From contig NZ_JWIB01000015.1 in NCBI RefSeq assembly GCF_000813425.1, forward strand, positions 124,001-188,000: a stretch of 64,000 nucleotides of DNA, read 5' to 3'. Shown piece by piece: positions 43,907 to 52,933 of the stretch. The notes under the pieces were generated by a model. The model was not told where the DNA came from. It ran no database searches and was given only the letters and a program-made list of their open reading frames with translations. Source of the DNA: Sporosarcina sp. ZBG7A. Lineage in GTDB: Bacteria > Bacillota > Bacilli > Bacillales_A > Planococcaceae. Each line of letters opens with the position of its first letter. Positions within the stretch are counted from its first letter, which is position 1. A program made the translations under genes and the position numbers.

Positions 43907-44947
43907 TCAGTTTACCACATCAGGTAAGGGCTTGCCGGGGACTGCACGTTTCGGATGTTCGAGCAGATAACGGATCGTTTCAAACACCGTTTCTGCTTCC
44001 TCACCAAGTGGTAAGGCGAGCTGACGATCGACGTCACGTTTACGAAGAGAGTCGTGCAAAAGTGGCTCCATGATTGCATTCAACAGGTTGGATTGCTTCA
44101 CTTTGCGTCCAAGACCCAAATGTGTGAACCCATCGCGGTCGATTGGGAAGCGCAACTCGGATTCGAAGGTGCTTTGTGCGAGTATGATACAAGGTACTCC
44201 GAGACATGCAACGTCGTATGGCATGTACCCTCCACCACATAACACAATATCTGCTTCTGCTGCTAGGTCAAGAAAATCGTGTGGAGCTTTTTTAACAGTC
44301 GTATTTCTACGGCTCAATGCCATCATTTGAAGGGTACTCGCATCGTGTTCATAGGACTTGCCGAGCAAAATCGTCACATTGAGTGGGATTTGTAAATTCA
44401 TCACATGACGGAAAGAACGAAATGTTAAGTTGCCAGGATCATTTTCCCCGAATGCGATGAGAAGGCGGGGAGGGTCACCAAATACATGCTGATCCCTTTT
44501 TGAACGCAAGTCCGCACAGCGTGCATCTGGTAAAAACGTTTGAATGCCTGTTTTGGTTGGACTCGTAACATCATGTTCGGTTTCTCCATATAATGTTTGG
44601 ATTACAAAATCGGCTAGCTGTCCGCCTTCTCCGAAATCATCGAAGTGTAAACTAGCAGGAACGAGTCGAGAGATCGCCTCAACTTCTTCTTTAATTGTAC
44701 TACCCGTATCTCGAACGAGTAGATCCGGTTTTAAAAAGGATAGTACTTGAAGAAGGGTACGATGATTATTGGCTTCCATCGACCGATACATAGTTGGTAT
44801 ATCGGGAGTTGCAACTTGTGTAATGAAAACAATGGTTGCTTCTGAAGAAAGTTCTTCTGCAACTCGTAACGCTCTTCGCAAAGGATAGCCATTTTTTTCT
44901 TCTGTAGATGAAAGACAGATCGCAATGAGCTTTTTTGTTTTGTTCAT
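43907..44947 (-). CDS. GT-B glycosyltransferase / PseG-like protein
   Basis: 346 residues in two Rossmann-like halves. N-terminal: LRRALRVAEELSSEATIVFIT and LLVRDTGSTIKEEVEAI; C-terminal: PPRLLIAFGENDPGNLTFR near residue 165, ADIVLCGGGYMPYDVACLGVPCIIL near 240-264 (nucleotide-sugar pocket). Resembles UDP-sugar hydrolases/transferases of the PseG/MurG type. The acceptor is unknown and there are no neighbouring sugar genes. ATG 44947 with AAAGGA upstream is preferred to in-frame starts at 44959 and 44968. Confidence 0.65.
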   Translation of the reverse strand: MNKTKKLIAICLSSTEEKNGYPLRRALRVAEELSSEATIVFITQVATPDIPTMYRSMEANNHRTLLQVLSFLKPDLLVRDTGSTIKEEVEAISRLVPASLHFDDFGEGGQLADFVIQTLYGETEHDVTSPTKTGIQTFLPDARCADLRSKRDQHVFGDPPRLLIAFGENDPGNLTFRSFRHVMNLQIPLNVTILLGKSYEHDASTLQMMALSRRNTTVKKAPHDFLDLAAEADIVLCGGGYMPYDVACLGVPCIILAQSTFESELRFPIDRDGFTHLGLGRKVKQSNLLNAIMEPLLHDSLRKRDVDRQLALPLGEEAETVFETIRYLLEHPKRAVPGKPLPDVVN

Positions 44948-45075
44948 AATAGGAATCATCCTTTCCACACAGTCTCTTCACCTCCCAGTCTATGAAGAGG
45001 GCGGATCTATTATGATAAAGAAATTAAAGTCTGGTGGAATTGAGTGGGAAGCTGGAGTTGAACCGTGCGAGGAGG

Positions 45076-45235
45076 TTTATGAGCATATTTCAGGTTTTAT
45101 GATCACATTTCAAGGTTTAAGAGCATATTTCGGGATTAATGATCACATTCCATGGTTTATGATCAGAAACTGAGATTTATGAGCACATTCCACTTTTTAT
45201 GAGCACTTTCAGCGATTTATGATCAATTTGCGAAG
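45076..45235 (-). repeat. Family A array, 8 units, reverse orientation (copy 1)
   Basis: TTTATGA(G/T)CAC is the complement of GTG(A/C)TCATAAA. Units keep exact 20-bp phase, with GAGC/GATC cores at 45081 to 45221. Located in a divergent intergenic region, unlike the other arrays. Confidence 0.93.
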
Positions 45236-45297
45236 AGTATTCTAGTTGGTCGCGAGATAGGGGGATGGGGAAGCTGGAGTTGAACCGTGGGAGGAGG

Positions 45298-45457
45298 TTT
45301 ATGAGCATAATTCAGGTTTTATGATCACATTTCAAGGCTTATGAGCATATTTCGGTATTTATGAGCACATTACAAGGTTTATGATCAGAACCCGAGATTT
45401 ATGAGCACAATCCACTTTTTATGATCACTTTCAGCGATTTATGATCAATTTGCGAAA
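45298..45457 (-). repeat. Family A array, 8 units, reverse orientation (copy 2)
   Basis: Cores at 45303 to 45443 every 20 bases; second copy of the 222-bp duplication. The A/C subtype changed at several units between copies (for example 45141 GATC versus 45363 GAGC), so the cores drift while the 20-bp phase is kept. Confidence 0.93.
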
Positions 45458-45630
45458 AGTATTTTAGTTGGTCACGAGATAGGGTGATGGGGAAGCGAGT
45501 GTTGAACCGCGGGAAGGGATTTATGATCTACGCCACTAGCTTTCATTCGAAAACCTCAAATAAGTTGTTTCATAGAGTGGGTGTGGTACACTAGTACGAA
45601 ATTTCAACTCGATAGGAGTGGCGAAATCGA

Positions 45631-47583
45631 ATGTTCGGATCTATAGCTGCAGACCTTATGCTCGTTGTTCTGATTGGTATCCTTTCACAATGGGTTGCCT
45701 GGAGATATCGCCTTCCCGCGATCGTCGTCATGGCGATTGCAGGTCTGCTCGTTGGACCTGTATTCGGATTCATCAACCCCGAAGAAACGTTGGGAGAACT
45801 ATTTAGCCCAATTATTTCGTTTGCGGTCGCGATTATATTATTTGAAGGAAGTCTCAACCTCGACTTCCGTGAAATTAAAGGGTTCAGCAAACCCCTCACG
45901 CGCATCGTGACATTTGGCGCGTTTATTGCCTGGATCACGGGATCGCTCGCAGCACACTATTTAGCGGGACTGTCTTGGACCGTGGCTTTCATTATTGGTG
46001 GACTGTTCATCGTCACCGGACCGACAGTGATTTTACCGATGCTCAGACAGGCTAAACTCAAGCCTCGTCCAGCAGCACTTCTTAAATGGGAAGGGATTAT
46101 CGTGGATCCATTTGGCGCATTACTTGCCGTGTTTGCATTTGAATTCATCAAATTTGTCAATGGGCAAGCTACCCTCGCAGCACTTGGATTATTCGTAGCT
46201 GCATCTGTTTTCGCTGTATTCATCGGTTGGGCGTCTGCACGTATTCTCGGATATGCGTTTGAAAAGGGTGGCGTTCCCGAATTTCTGAAAGCCCCCGTAC
46301 TTTTCGCGGTCGTCTTATTTGCATTCGTCATTTCGGATGAACTTATGCATGAAACCGGGTTGCTAGCGGTAACAGCGATGGGGATTGTGATGGCTAATAT
46401 GCATTTAACGTCCATTCATGACATCCGTCAATTTAAAGAGAACATTTCTGTGCTACTCATTTCAGGGATTTTTGTGATGCTTACTGCGTCATTAGATCCT
46501 CATGTACTCATTGAAATATTCGACTGGCATATTATTACTTATGTAATGGCGATGTTGTTCATCGTCCGCCCGCTGTCAATTTGGGTGTCTACAGTCGGTA
46601 CGGATTTATCGAACAGGGAAAAAAATCTGCTTGGATGGGTTGCCCCTCGAGGAATTGTGGCGCTCACAGTGTCGGGATATTTTGCTTCAATCCTACTTGA
46701 AAATGGCTACAAGGATGCGGAATTACTCACCGCGCTCACGTTTGCGCTCGTTCTCTCGACAGTTGTGTTGCATGGATTTACAATCGGTCCATTTGCACGT
46801 CGGTTGAACTTGACGACGACGGATGAATCTGGTGTCCTAATCGTTGGAGGAACTAAATTTGCGGCAGAACTTGCGCGATCGATTCAAGACTCAGGTAATG
46901 ATGTGTTGCTGATGGACACTTCATGGGCGGGGTTATCTCATGCACGGAAGCTTGGTTTGTCCAGTCATGTAGGAGATATTCTGACGGAGCAAACGGAATA
47001 TACGCTAGATTTGACGCCATATCGATATATGCTCGCGATGACAAAAGCGGACACGTACAATGCCCACATTTGCGCGGATTTCCTGTACGACGTGGGACGC
47101 GAGAATTTATTCCAAACATCATTCCATGTTGGCGAAGGGGTTGAATCGTTCAACGTCACGGGTGGACGTACGTTATTCACACCCGCGTTATCGATTTATG
47201 ATTTGGAGGAACGTATGAATTCCGGGCACGTTTTCCGCAAAACGGTACTTTCTAAACAATACAGTTACACACAATACTTGCGTGAACGGGATGATCGATC
47301 TGTGCTTCTCTATATTTTACGGGAAGATGGAAGCGTTGAGTTTTACACGCCAACAGAAGAGTTGCAGGCGGTAGCGGGAGACACAATTGTGGCGCTCTCA
47401 CACCCGATTAAACAGATTGAACGTGCTAAGGAAAGGATTGCAGAAGAAAAAGGGGAGGAAGAGGTTCAGCACGAGCAAATAGAAAAGCGATTTAGTGAAG
47501 ATCAGGGGAAAACAAAGTCACCGATACCGGGCGAAGCACCGCCTTCGATCCAAGGTAGTTTAACAAAAAATTCAACAAGCTAA
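45631..47583 (+). CDS. CPA1-type Na+(K+)/H+ antiporter with TrkA-N-like domain
   Basis: 650 residues. Twelve or so helices over 1-395 (ILFEGSLNLDFREIKG near 70, VTGPTVILPMLRQ near 128, WEGIIVDPFGALLAV near 152). Residues about 405-520 form a Rossmann regulatory domain of the TrkA-N/RCK type (SGVLIVGGTKFAAELARSI, DVLLMDTSWAGLSHARKLG, YMLAMTKADTYNAHICADF), then a TrkA-C-like part and a charged tail. Exchanges monovalent cations for protons at the membrane. A TAGGAGTGG ribosome site precedes ATG 45631. Confidence 0.88.
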   Translation: MFGSIAADLMLVVLIGILSQWVAWRYRLPAIVVMAIAGLLVGPVFGFINPEETLGELFSPIISFAVAIILFEGSLNLDFREIKGFSKPLTRIVTFGAFIAWITGSLAAHYLAGLSWTVAFIIGGLFIVTGPTVILPMLRQAKLKPRPAALLKWEGIIVDPFGALLAVFAFEFIKFVNGQATLAALGLFVAASVFAVFIGWASARILGYAFEKGGVPEFLKAPVLFAVVLFAFVISDELMHETGLLAVTAMGIVMANMHLTSIHDIRQFKENISVLLISGIFVMLTASLDPHVLIEIFDWHIITYVMAMLFIVRPLSIWVSTVGTDLSNREKNLLGWVAPRGIVALTVSGYFASILLENGYKDAELLTALTFALVLSTVVLHGFTIGPFARRLNLTTTDESGVLIVGGTKFAAELARSIQDSGNDVLLMDTSWAGLSHARKLGLSSHVGDILTEQTEYTLDLTPYRYMLAMTKADTYNAHICADFLYDVGRENLFQTSFHVGEGVESFNVTGGRTLFTPALSIYDLEERMNSGHVFRKTVLSKQYSYTQYLRERDDRSVLLYILREDGSVEFYTPTEELQAVAGDTIVALSHPIKQIERAKERIAEEKGEEEVQHEQIEKRFSEDQGKTKSPIPGEAPPSIQGSLTKNSTS

Positions 47584-47650
47584 TTGCAAGTCAATTCCCA
47601 TTCTTTCTGATAGGATGTAGAGTGAGAATATCATTAGGAGGTACGGTCAT

Positions 47651-48211
47651 TTGAAAGTTTTGTTTGTGGACGGGACCATTATCGGCAACAAAACGGGTGT
47701 CGTACTTGAAGCTGTGCAGCAATATATAGAAGAAACGGGCTGCGGTTTTGAGATAGAGAGATTGAATTTCTCTGAGTACGATCACCAGTTTGTCGATGGG
47801 CGACCTGCAGAAGAATATAACGAAGATATGAAGAAGCTGATTCGTAAATTCGATGAAGCGGATGGCTATATTATCGCTACACCCGTATTCCAGGGTTCGA
47901 TCCCAGGGGTGCTAAAGAACGCATTCGATTTGCTTCACCCACGTACAATGCGATATAAACCGGTTTCAATCGTGGCAAATGGTGGGACGTATCAACACCA
48001 TCTCGTTGTCGAAAATCAGATGAAGCCGATTCTTGATTACTTCCGATGCTTGGTGACACCAAATTATGTGTATACACATCGTGATCATTTTGATGAAAAC
48101 AGTAAGATTATAGACGAAGATGTACACGATCGCTTGAAAGAATTAGCGCGCGTGTTCGTGAAGTATACAGAAATGGGGAAAGAACTGACCCACGGTATAA
48201 TTGACGCATAA
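47651..48211 (+). CDS. NADPH-dependent FMN reductase family protein
   Basis: 186 residues, flavodoxin-like fold: KVLFVDGTIIGNKTGVVLEAV at the N-terminus, ADGYIIATPVFQGSIPGVLKNAFDLLHP near 75-102, VSIVANGGTYQH near 112. Reduces FMN, quinones or azo compounds. TTG 47651 with GGAGGT 8 bases upstream. Confidence 0.85.
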   Translation: MKVLFVDGTIIGNKTGVVLEAVQQYIEETGCGFEIERLNFSEYDHQFVDGRPAEEYNEDMKKLIRKFDEADGYIIATPVFQGSIPGVLKNAFDLLHPRTMRYKPVSIVANGGTYQHHLVVENQMKPILDYFRCLVTPNYVYTHRDHFDENSKIIDEDVHDRLKELARVFVKYTEMGKELTHGIIDA

Positions 48212-48221
48212 TACAAGATAG

Positions 48222-48263
48222 AACGTCCGTCCGAGCGGAATTTCCGCGGGACGGACGTTTTTC
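48222..48263 (+). terminator. Terminator of the FMN reductase gene
   Basis: AACGTCCGTCC (48222-48232) and GGACGGACGTT (48249-48259) with inner GCGGA/TCCGC, then T3-5. Confidence 0.92.
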
Positions 48264-48329
48264 ATATGGTCAAAACTGAAGAAACCGACCAACTTGCGTA
48301 TAATGGAGAGAACGAAAGGGGATTGAACG

Positions 48330-50501
48330 ATGTCTAAATCACTTGTACTTGCAGAAAAACCATCTGTCGCACGCGATATTGCCCGTGTGCTCGGCTGTCA
48401 TAAAAAAGGAAATGGATTCCTAGAGGGAGATCGGTACATCGTCACTTGGGCGCTTGGCCATTTAGTGACACATGCTGATCCTGAAGGGTATGGTCAGGAA
48501 TTCAAAGAATGGAAAATGGAACACTTACCAATCATTCCTCAGCCATTTAAACTGACACCTATCAAACAAACATCGAAACAATATAATGCTGTGAAGGCAC
48601 AGTTACGCCGTGGAGAAGTTAAAGACGTCATCATCGCAACTGACGCTGGGCGCGAAGGGGAGCTCGTGGCTCGCTGGATTTTGGAGCTTGCGAAAAATCG
48701 TAAACCAATCAAACGGTTGTGGATTTCATCCGTGACAGACAAAGCGATTAAAGACGGATTCGCGAATTTGAAAGACGGAAAAGCGTACGATAACTTATAT
48801 GAAGCAGCTGCAGCGCGGGCGGAAGCGGACTGGGTCGTCGGCATTAACGCAACACGCGCACTTACGGTAAAACATAACGCCCAATTGTCGACAGGTCGCG
48901 TGCAAACACCGACTCTTGCGATGATTGCTGAACGAGAAAAGGCGATTCAGAAGTTCCAGCCAAAGCCGTTCTGGGGCATGCAGGCTCTAACGGAAGCGGG
49001 TCGTTTTACATGGCGGGATTCGAAAGGTCAAACTCAAGTCTTCGATGAAACCGTGATCGATGAGAAAATGAATGCGTCCGAAGGCATCACAGAGGGCAAA
49101 ATCATTGACCTGAAATCAACTCCGAAATCACAACCAGCACCTCCTTTATTTGACTTGACGGAACTGCAAAAAGAAGCGCATCGTCGCTGGTCATGGTCCG
49201 CAAAGGAGACCTTATCGACGTTACAAAACTTGTATGAGCGACACAAAGCGGTCACGTATCCACGTACGGATTCGAAGCACTTAACAGCAGACATGACTAG
49301 TACGTTGAAGGATCGTGTTAAAGCGGTTGAAATCGGACCGTATCGAAAGGCAGTCAATTCATTATTACGCAAAGGGCCTGTCAAACCTCAAAAAGGTGTC
49401 ATCAATGACAGTAAAGTATCTGATCACCATGCAATTATTCCGACGGAAGAAAGTCCTTCTTTGCATTCACTCTCCGACAAAGAACAACGTCTTTACGACA
49501 TTATTGTCAAACGCTTTTTGGCTGTGTTCTATCCGTCATTCCAATACGAACAATTGAGTGCAGAGTTACAAGCGGGCAACGAAATCTTTACATTGAAAGG
49601 TCGGACCGTGACGGATGAGGGATGGAAGGCTGTCTATTCATCCGATGAAGAAGAAGCGGATACAGACGCGTTACCTGCCATGAAAAAAGGTGAAACCCTT
49701 CAGATTCGTGCATTTTCAAGAACAGAAGGCAAAACCAAGCCACCTGCTCGATTCAATGAAGGAACGTTACTTGCTGCGATGGAGAATCCGACACAGTTCA
49801 TGGCGGGCGAATCCAAGGAATTGATCAAGACAATCGGAGAAACCGGTGGACTTGGGACAGTTGCAACGCGAGCGGACGTCATTGAACGATTATTTGGCAT
49901 GTTTGTCATTGAGAAAAAAGGGAATGATATTTACACTACGTCTAAAGGACGCCAGTTGTTGGAACTCGTCCCAGAAGATTTGAAATCTCCAGCACTTACT
50001 GCCGAATGGGAGAGCGATTTATCGAAAATCGCAACTGGAAAACTGAAGAAAGACCAATTCATCCGGACGATGATCGACTTTTCAAAGAAAACCATCGTGG
50101 ATATAAAATCGGATGATACCAAATTCAAACATGACAATGTAACAGGGAAAATGTGTCCGGATTGCGGAAAGCCAATGCTTGAAGTGAACGGGAAACGAGG
50201 CAAGATGCTTGTTTGTCAGGACCGTGAATGCGGCCATCGTCAAACCATCTCAACGTTGACGAACGCACGCTGCCCTAATTGTAAAAAGAAATTGGAACTT
50301 CGTGGGCATGGCGATGGCAAAATCTTCGTTTGTAAATGTGGATATCGTGAAAAATTATCCTCGTTTGAAAAGCGAAGAGCTCAAACAACAGGTAAAAAGG
50401 CCGACAAACGTGATGTTCAAAAGTATCTTAAGAAGCAAGAGAACGAAGAACCTGAAAATACGGCAATGGCAGATGCGCTAAAGAAACTATTTGACAAGTA
50501 A
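48330..50501 (+). CDS. topB: DNA topoisomerase III
   Basis: 723 residues, type IA topoisomerase. Toprim domain with KSLVLAEKPSVARDIARVLG and ATDAGREGELVARWI near residue 91-105; active-site Tyr in AVTYPRTDSKHLT near 307-319; STGRVQTPTLAMI near 189. The C-terminus carries zinc-ribbon-like cysteines (CPDCGKPML, CPNCKKKL, CKCGY) and a basic tail. Decatenates and resolves recombination intermediates. GAAAGGGG precedes the ATG. Confidence 0.95.
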   Translation: MSKSLVLAEKPSVARDIARVLGCHKKGNGFLEGDRYIVTWALGHLVTHADPEGYGQEFKEWKMEHLPIIPQPFKLTPIKQTSKQYNAVKAQLRRGEVKDVIIATDAGREGELVARWILELAKNRKPIKRLWISSVTDKAIKDGFANLKDGKAYDNLYEAAAARAEADWVVGINATRALTVKHNAQLSTGRVQTPTLAMIAEREKAIQKFQPKPFWGMQALTEAGRFTWRDSKGQTQVFDETVIDEKMNASEGITEGKIIDLKSTPKSQPAPPLFDLTELQKEAHRRWSWSAKETLSTLQNLYERHKAVTYPRTDSKHLTADMTSTLKDRVKAVEIGPYRKAVNSLLRKGPVKPQKGVINDSKVSDHHAIIPTEESPSLHSLSDKEQRLYDIIVKRFLAVFYPSFQYEQLSAELQAGNEIFTLKGRTVTDEGWKAVYSSDEEEADTDALPAMKKGETLQIRAFSRTEGKTKPPARFNEGTLLAAMENPTQFMAGESKELIKTIGETGGLGTVATRADVIERLFGMFVIEKKGNDIYTTSKGRQLLELVPEDLKSPALTAEWESDLSKIATGKLKKDQFIRTMIDFSKKTIVDIKSDDTKFKHDNVTGKMCPDCGKPMLEVNGKRGKMLVCQDRECGHRQTISTLTNARCPNCKKKLELRGHGDGKIFVCKCGYREKLSSFEKRRAQTTGKKADKRDVQKYLKKQENEEPENTAMADALKKLFDK

Positions 50502-50580
50502 TAATTGAAATCGTTCGCCTCATGAATTGGGAGCGACTAGACTGTATAATTAAAATACTAATTTATGGCGGGGTGAGTTC

Positions 50581-51171
50581 ATGGTCTCAATTTCGACGAA
50601 TCCGGTAGTTACGGAAAATACAAGATATGAGAATGCAAGAAAACGTTCTGCAGAAGTGGCTTATACCCGTCATGCGGATTATACAGGTGGCAATGAAGCC
50701 AAACGGAACGAATTGGCGCAACGGTTAACTAACACTCAGGTAGATTCGCAACCTACACAACCTAAAGAGTTTCAAAAACTTGATGCGGGTCTGCTGAAGC
50801 AAGTCGTGTTGCCTCTCGGAGAAACATTGGAAGAAACGATTCAGAGCTGGCAGAATGTACGAAGTGAAGCATTATCCAACCCTGATCCATCTGAAGTGGA
50901 TCATCGGCTGGCGGCTGTGGCTTCTGCTAAAATCATGGAAACGGAAGCGCAACTAGCGTTGGAAGATCGCTTACGTTCCGCACAACTCACAGAAGCAAGT
51001 CGTGAAGATTCACTGATGCAACCAAAGGAGTCGAATTCAGCAACGGATTCCTCACTGGCGGACGCAATGCAGAAACTGTACGATCAAGCCTCTGCAGCTT
51101 ATGCCATCCAGACGAGTGCGAAACAACATGGATATATGGAAGCAAGTCCGGCATATTCACTTGTCGCATAA
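50581..51171 (+). CDS. Hypothetical protein
   Basis: 196 residues, not recognised. Hydrophilic, Ala/Glu/Gln-rich and mostly helical, no cysteine, no signal peptide or membrane helix. ARKRSAEVAYTRHADY near residue 19-34; a helical central part, LKQVVLPLGETLEETIQSWQNV near 75-96; the C-terminus LADAMQKLYDQASAAYAIQTSA. GGGGTGAG precedes the ATG and the gene has its own terminator, so it looks real. Confidence 0.75.
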   Translation: MVSISTNPVVTENTRYENARKRSAEVAYTRHADYTGGNEAKRNELAQRLTNTQVDSQPTQPKEFQKLDAGLLKQVVLPLGETLEETIQSWQNVRSEALSNPDPSEVDHRLAAVASAKIMETEAQLALEDRLRSAQLTEASREDSLMQPKESNSATDSSLADAMQKLYDQASAAYAIQTSAKQHGYMEASPAYSLVA

Positions 51172-51182
51172 AGAAATGAATG

Positions 51183-51208
51183 ACCCGCCATTTAGTTGGC
51201 GGGTTTTT
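51183..51208 (+). terminator. Terminator of the hypothetical gene at 50581
   Basis: ACCCGCCA, TTTAGT loop, TGGCGGGT, T4. Confidence 0.88.
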
Positions 51209-51234
51209 GAATTGGAGAAAGGGAGGCACTTATC

Positions 51235-51708
51235 ATGGCGAAGAAGAATAAACATATTAAAACGAATGCGATTCGCATTTTAGAGTCTGAAGGGATTCCT
51301 CATGAATTGCTGGAACGCGATTTGTCTGAAGATGCAAATGCCGCAGCAGATGGCGGAGACGAAGCGAATGTGTATAAAACACTTGTAACGACAGCGGGTA
51401 CTGCACGCAATTATGTGTTTGTCATTCCGGTAGTCTGCGAGCTTGACTTGAAAAAAGCGGCACGCGCAGCAGGAGAGAAAAAGTTGGAGATGCTTCCTTT
51501 GAAACAGCTGACTGACGTGACGGGGTATATCCGAGGCGGATGTTCTGCGATCGGTATGAAGAAGACGCTACCTACTTTCCTAGACATTTCTGCCCAAACC
51601 AAACAATCTATCTACGCCAGTGCCGGTAAACCAGGCTTCCAAATGAAACTAGCGCCTACTGATTACGCGAAAGTAACAGGTTCCCCGTTTGTGGAGTTGT
51701 GTAAATAA
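51235..51708 (+). CDS. ybaK: Cys-tRNA(Pro)/Cys-tRNA(Cys) deacylase YbaK
   Basis: 157 residues of the YbaK/EbsC fold: TNAIRILESEGIPHELLERD near residue 9-28, EANVYKTLVTTAG near 42-54 with the conserved Lys, VVCELDLKKAARAAGEKKLEML near 66-87, TGYIRGGCSAIGMKK near 95-109 (GxxxGGxxPxG-like). Edits Cys mis-charged on tRNA-Pro. AAAGGGAGG precedes the ATG. Confidence 0.92.
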   Translation: MAKKNKHIKTNAIRILESEGIPHELLERDLSEDANAAADGGDEANVYKTLVTTAGTARNYVFVIPVVCELDLKKAARAAGEKKLEMLPLKQLTDVTGYIRGGCSAIGMKKTLPTFLDISAQTKQSIYASAGKPGFQMKLAPTDYAKVTGSPFVELCK

Positions 51709-51790
51709 AGCCGCGGGGAATGTGGAAACCTTAAGTACGCACCTCTTTATCACGTTACCAAGTATGTACTTTCTCTTTAGAAATGGAGAA

Positions 51791-52095
51791 TTGCTCTTAA
51801 CCACAGAGAATTGCTCATAAACCAAGAAAAGTGATCATAACTCAGAGAAAGTGCTCAAAAAGCGTGAAAAGTGATCATAACTCAGAGAAAGTGCTCATAA
51901 AGCGTGAAAAGTGATCATAACTCTGAGAAAGTGCTCATAAAGCGTGAAAAGTGATCATAACCCTGAGAAAGTGCTCATAAAACGTGAAAAGTGATCATAA
52001 CTCAGAGAAAGTGCTCATAAACCAAGAAAAGTGATCATAACCCTGAGAAAGTGTTCATAAACCACAAAAAGTGATCATAACCCCAGATATCCACC
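51791..52095 (+). repeat. Family A 20-bp repeat array, 15-16 units
   Basis: Units at exactly 20-bp spacing from 51791 to 52071, with a decayed one at 52091. GTGATCATAACTCAGAGAAA and GTGCTCATAAAGCGTGAAAA alternate almost strictly. Between two genes of the same strand. The stretch 51709-51790 has no terminator I can see. Confidence 0.97.
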
Positions 52096-52147
52096 CATAA
52101 ACATCGCCACAAGCTAGAAAATCCCTCATCCACAAGCTTGTTTTACA

Positions 52148-52194
52148 TGCTACAATTGACTATAGAGAATACGCCGCTAGGTCCATTCAGCGGC
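52148..52194 (+). promoter_or_regulatory. Extended -10 promoter and leader hairpin of the YczE-like gene
   Basis: TGCTACAAT (52148-52156) is an extended -10 without a clear -35; GCCGCT (52173-52178) and AGCGGC (52189-52194) form a leader hairpin ahead of the start codon. Confidence 0.4.
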
Positions 52195-52208
52195 TTGCGG
52201 AAAGAAGA

Positions 52209-52847
52209 ATGTGTATGATGACGTTAAAAAAATGGAGATGGACCTTTTTCATCGTGGGACAAATGTTCCTCTCATTAGGGATTGCGATGACCATCAAAGG
52301 ACAACTGCTAGGCATTGGGCCGTGGGATGTCCTACATGTAGGTCTTTATCAAAATATCGGGTTGTCCATTGGGACTTGGAGCATCATCACAGGATTGCTC
52401 ATCGTCCTCATTACAGCGGCCGCGCAAAAAAAATGGCCGAAATACGGTACTTGGCTCAATATGCTTTTGCTCGGTACTTTCATTGATCTGTTCAACTGGC
52501 TATTGCCTGACGTGACGTCAATTGCAGCGCAAGTCGTGTTTTTCGTAACAGGCGTTGTCATCATGTCGTACGGTATCGGGCTTTATGTATCTCCAAATAT
52601 GGGGGCAGGTCCGCGAGACAGCCTAATGTTGCTGATTGTGCACAAATTCAATATTAGTGTAAAAATTGTACGGACCTCTATTGAAGTCATTGTCGCCCTA
52701 ATCGGATGGGCACTCGGAGGACCAGTTGGCATAGGAACCGTCCTCATCGCATTACTGATTGGACAATTCGTCCATTACGCGATGCCACAATGTCAGCGAC
52801 TTTTACTGAAAGTAGCCAAACAAGAAAATAGTCAAGTTCTACTATAA
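52209..52847 (+). CDS. YczE/YitT-type integral membrane protein
   Basis: 212 residues, five or six helices: GQMFLSLGIAMTIKGQLLGIGPWDVLHVGL near residue 17-46, GTFIDLFNWLLPD near 89, IGLYVSPNMGAGPRDSLML near 124-142. Matches the Bacillus YczE family. Function unsettled (linked to membrane homeostasis in Bacillus). Start is uncertain among ATG 52209, 52215 and 52218; only GGAAAGA is upstream. Confidence 0.8.
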   Translation: MCMMTLKKWRWTFFIVGQMFLSLGIAMTIKGQLLGIGPWDVLHVGLYQNIGLSIGTWSIITGLLIVLITAAAQKKWPKYGTWLNMLLLGTFIDLFNWLLPDVTSIAAQVVFFVTGVVIMSYGIGLYVSPNMGAGPRDSLMLLIVHKFNISVKIVRTSIEVIVALIGWALGGPVGIGTVLIALLIGQFVHYAMPQCQRLLLKVAKQENSQVLL

Positions 52848-52852
52848 AGAGG

Positions 52853-52883
52853 AGCACAGTCATCCATGGCTGTGCTTTTTTTC
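52853..52883 (+). terminator. Terminator of the YczE-like gene
   Basis: AGCACAG (52853-52859), CTGTGCT (52870-52876), then T6. Confidence 0.85.
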
Positions 52884-52933
52884 GTCGTCATTTCATAAGA
52901 TATTCTGAAGAGCATCTGAAAGGGAGTGTCACA

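Larger units (their letters stand above)
45047..45530 (-). repeat. 222-bp tandem duplication carrying family A arrays
   Basis: GCTGGAGTTGAACCG at 45051 recurs at 45273, and in decayed form at 45495; the intervening sequence, including an 8-unit array and a flank with TTGGTC(G/A)CGAGATAGGG, is about 90% identical between copies. The third copy breaks off after its first repeat unit at 45525. Confidence 0.9.

Noticed and set aside
45047..45530. Transposon or insertion sequence remnant
   Set aside because: No transposase frame, terminal inverted repeats or target duplication; only repeated array blocks.
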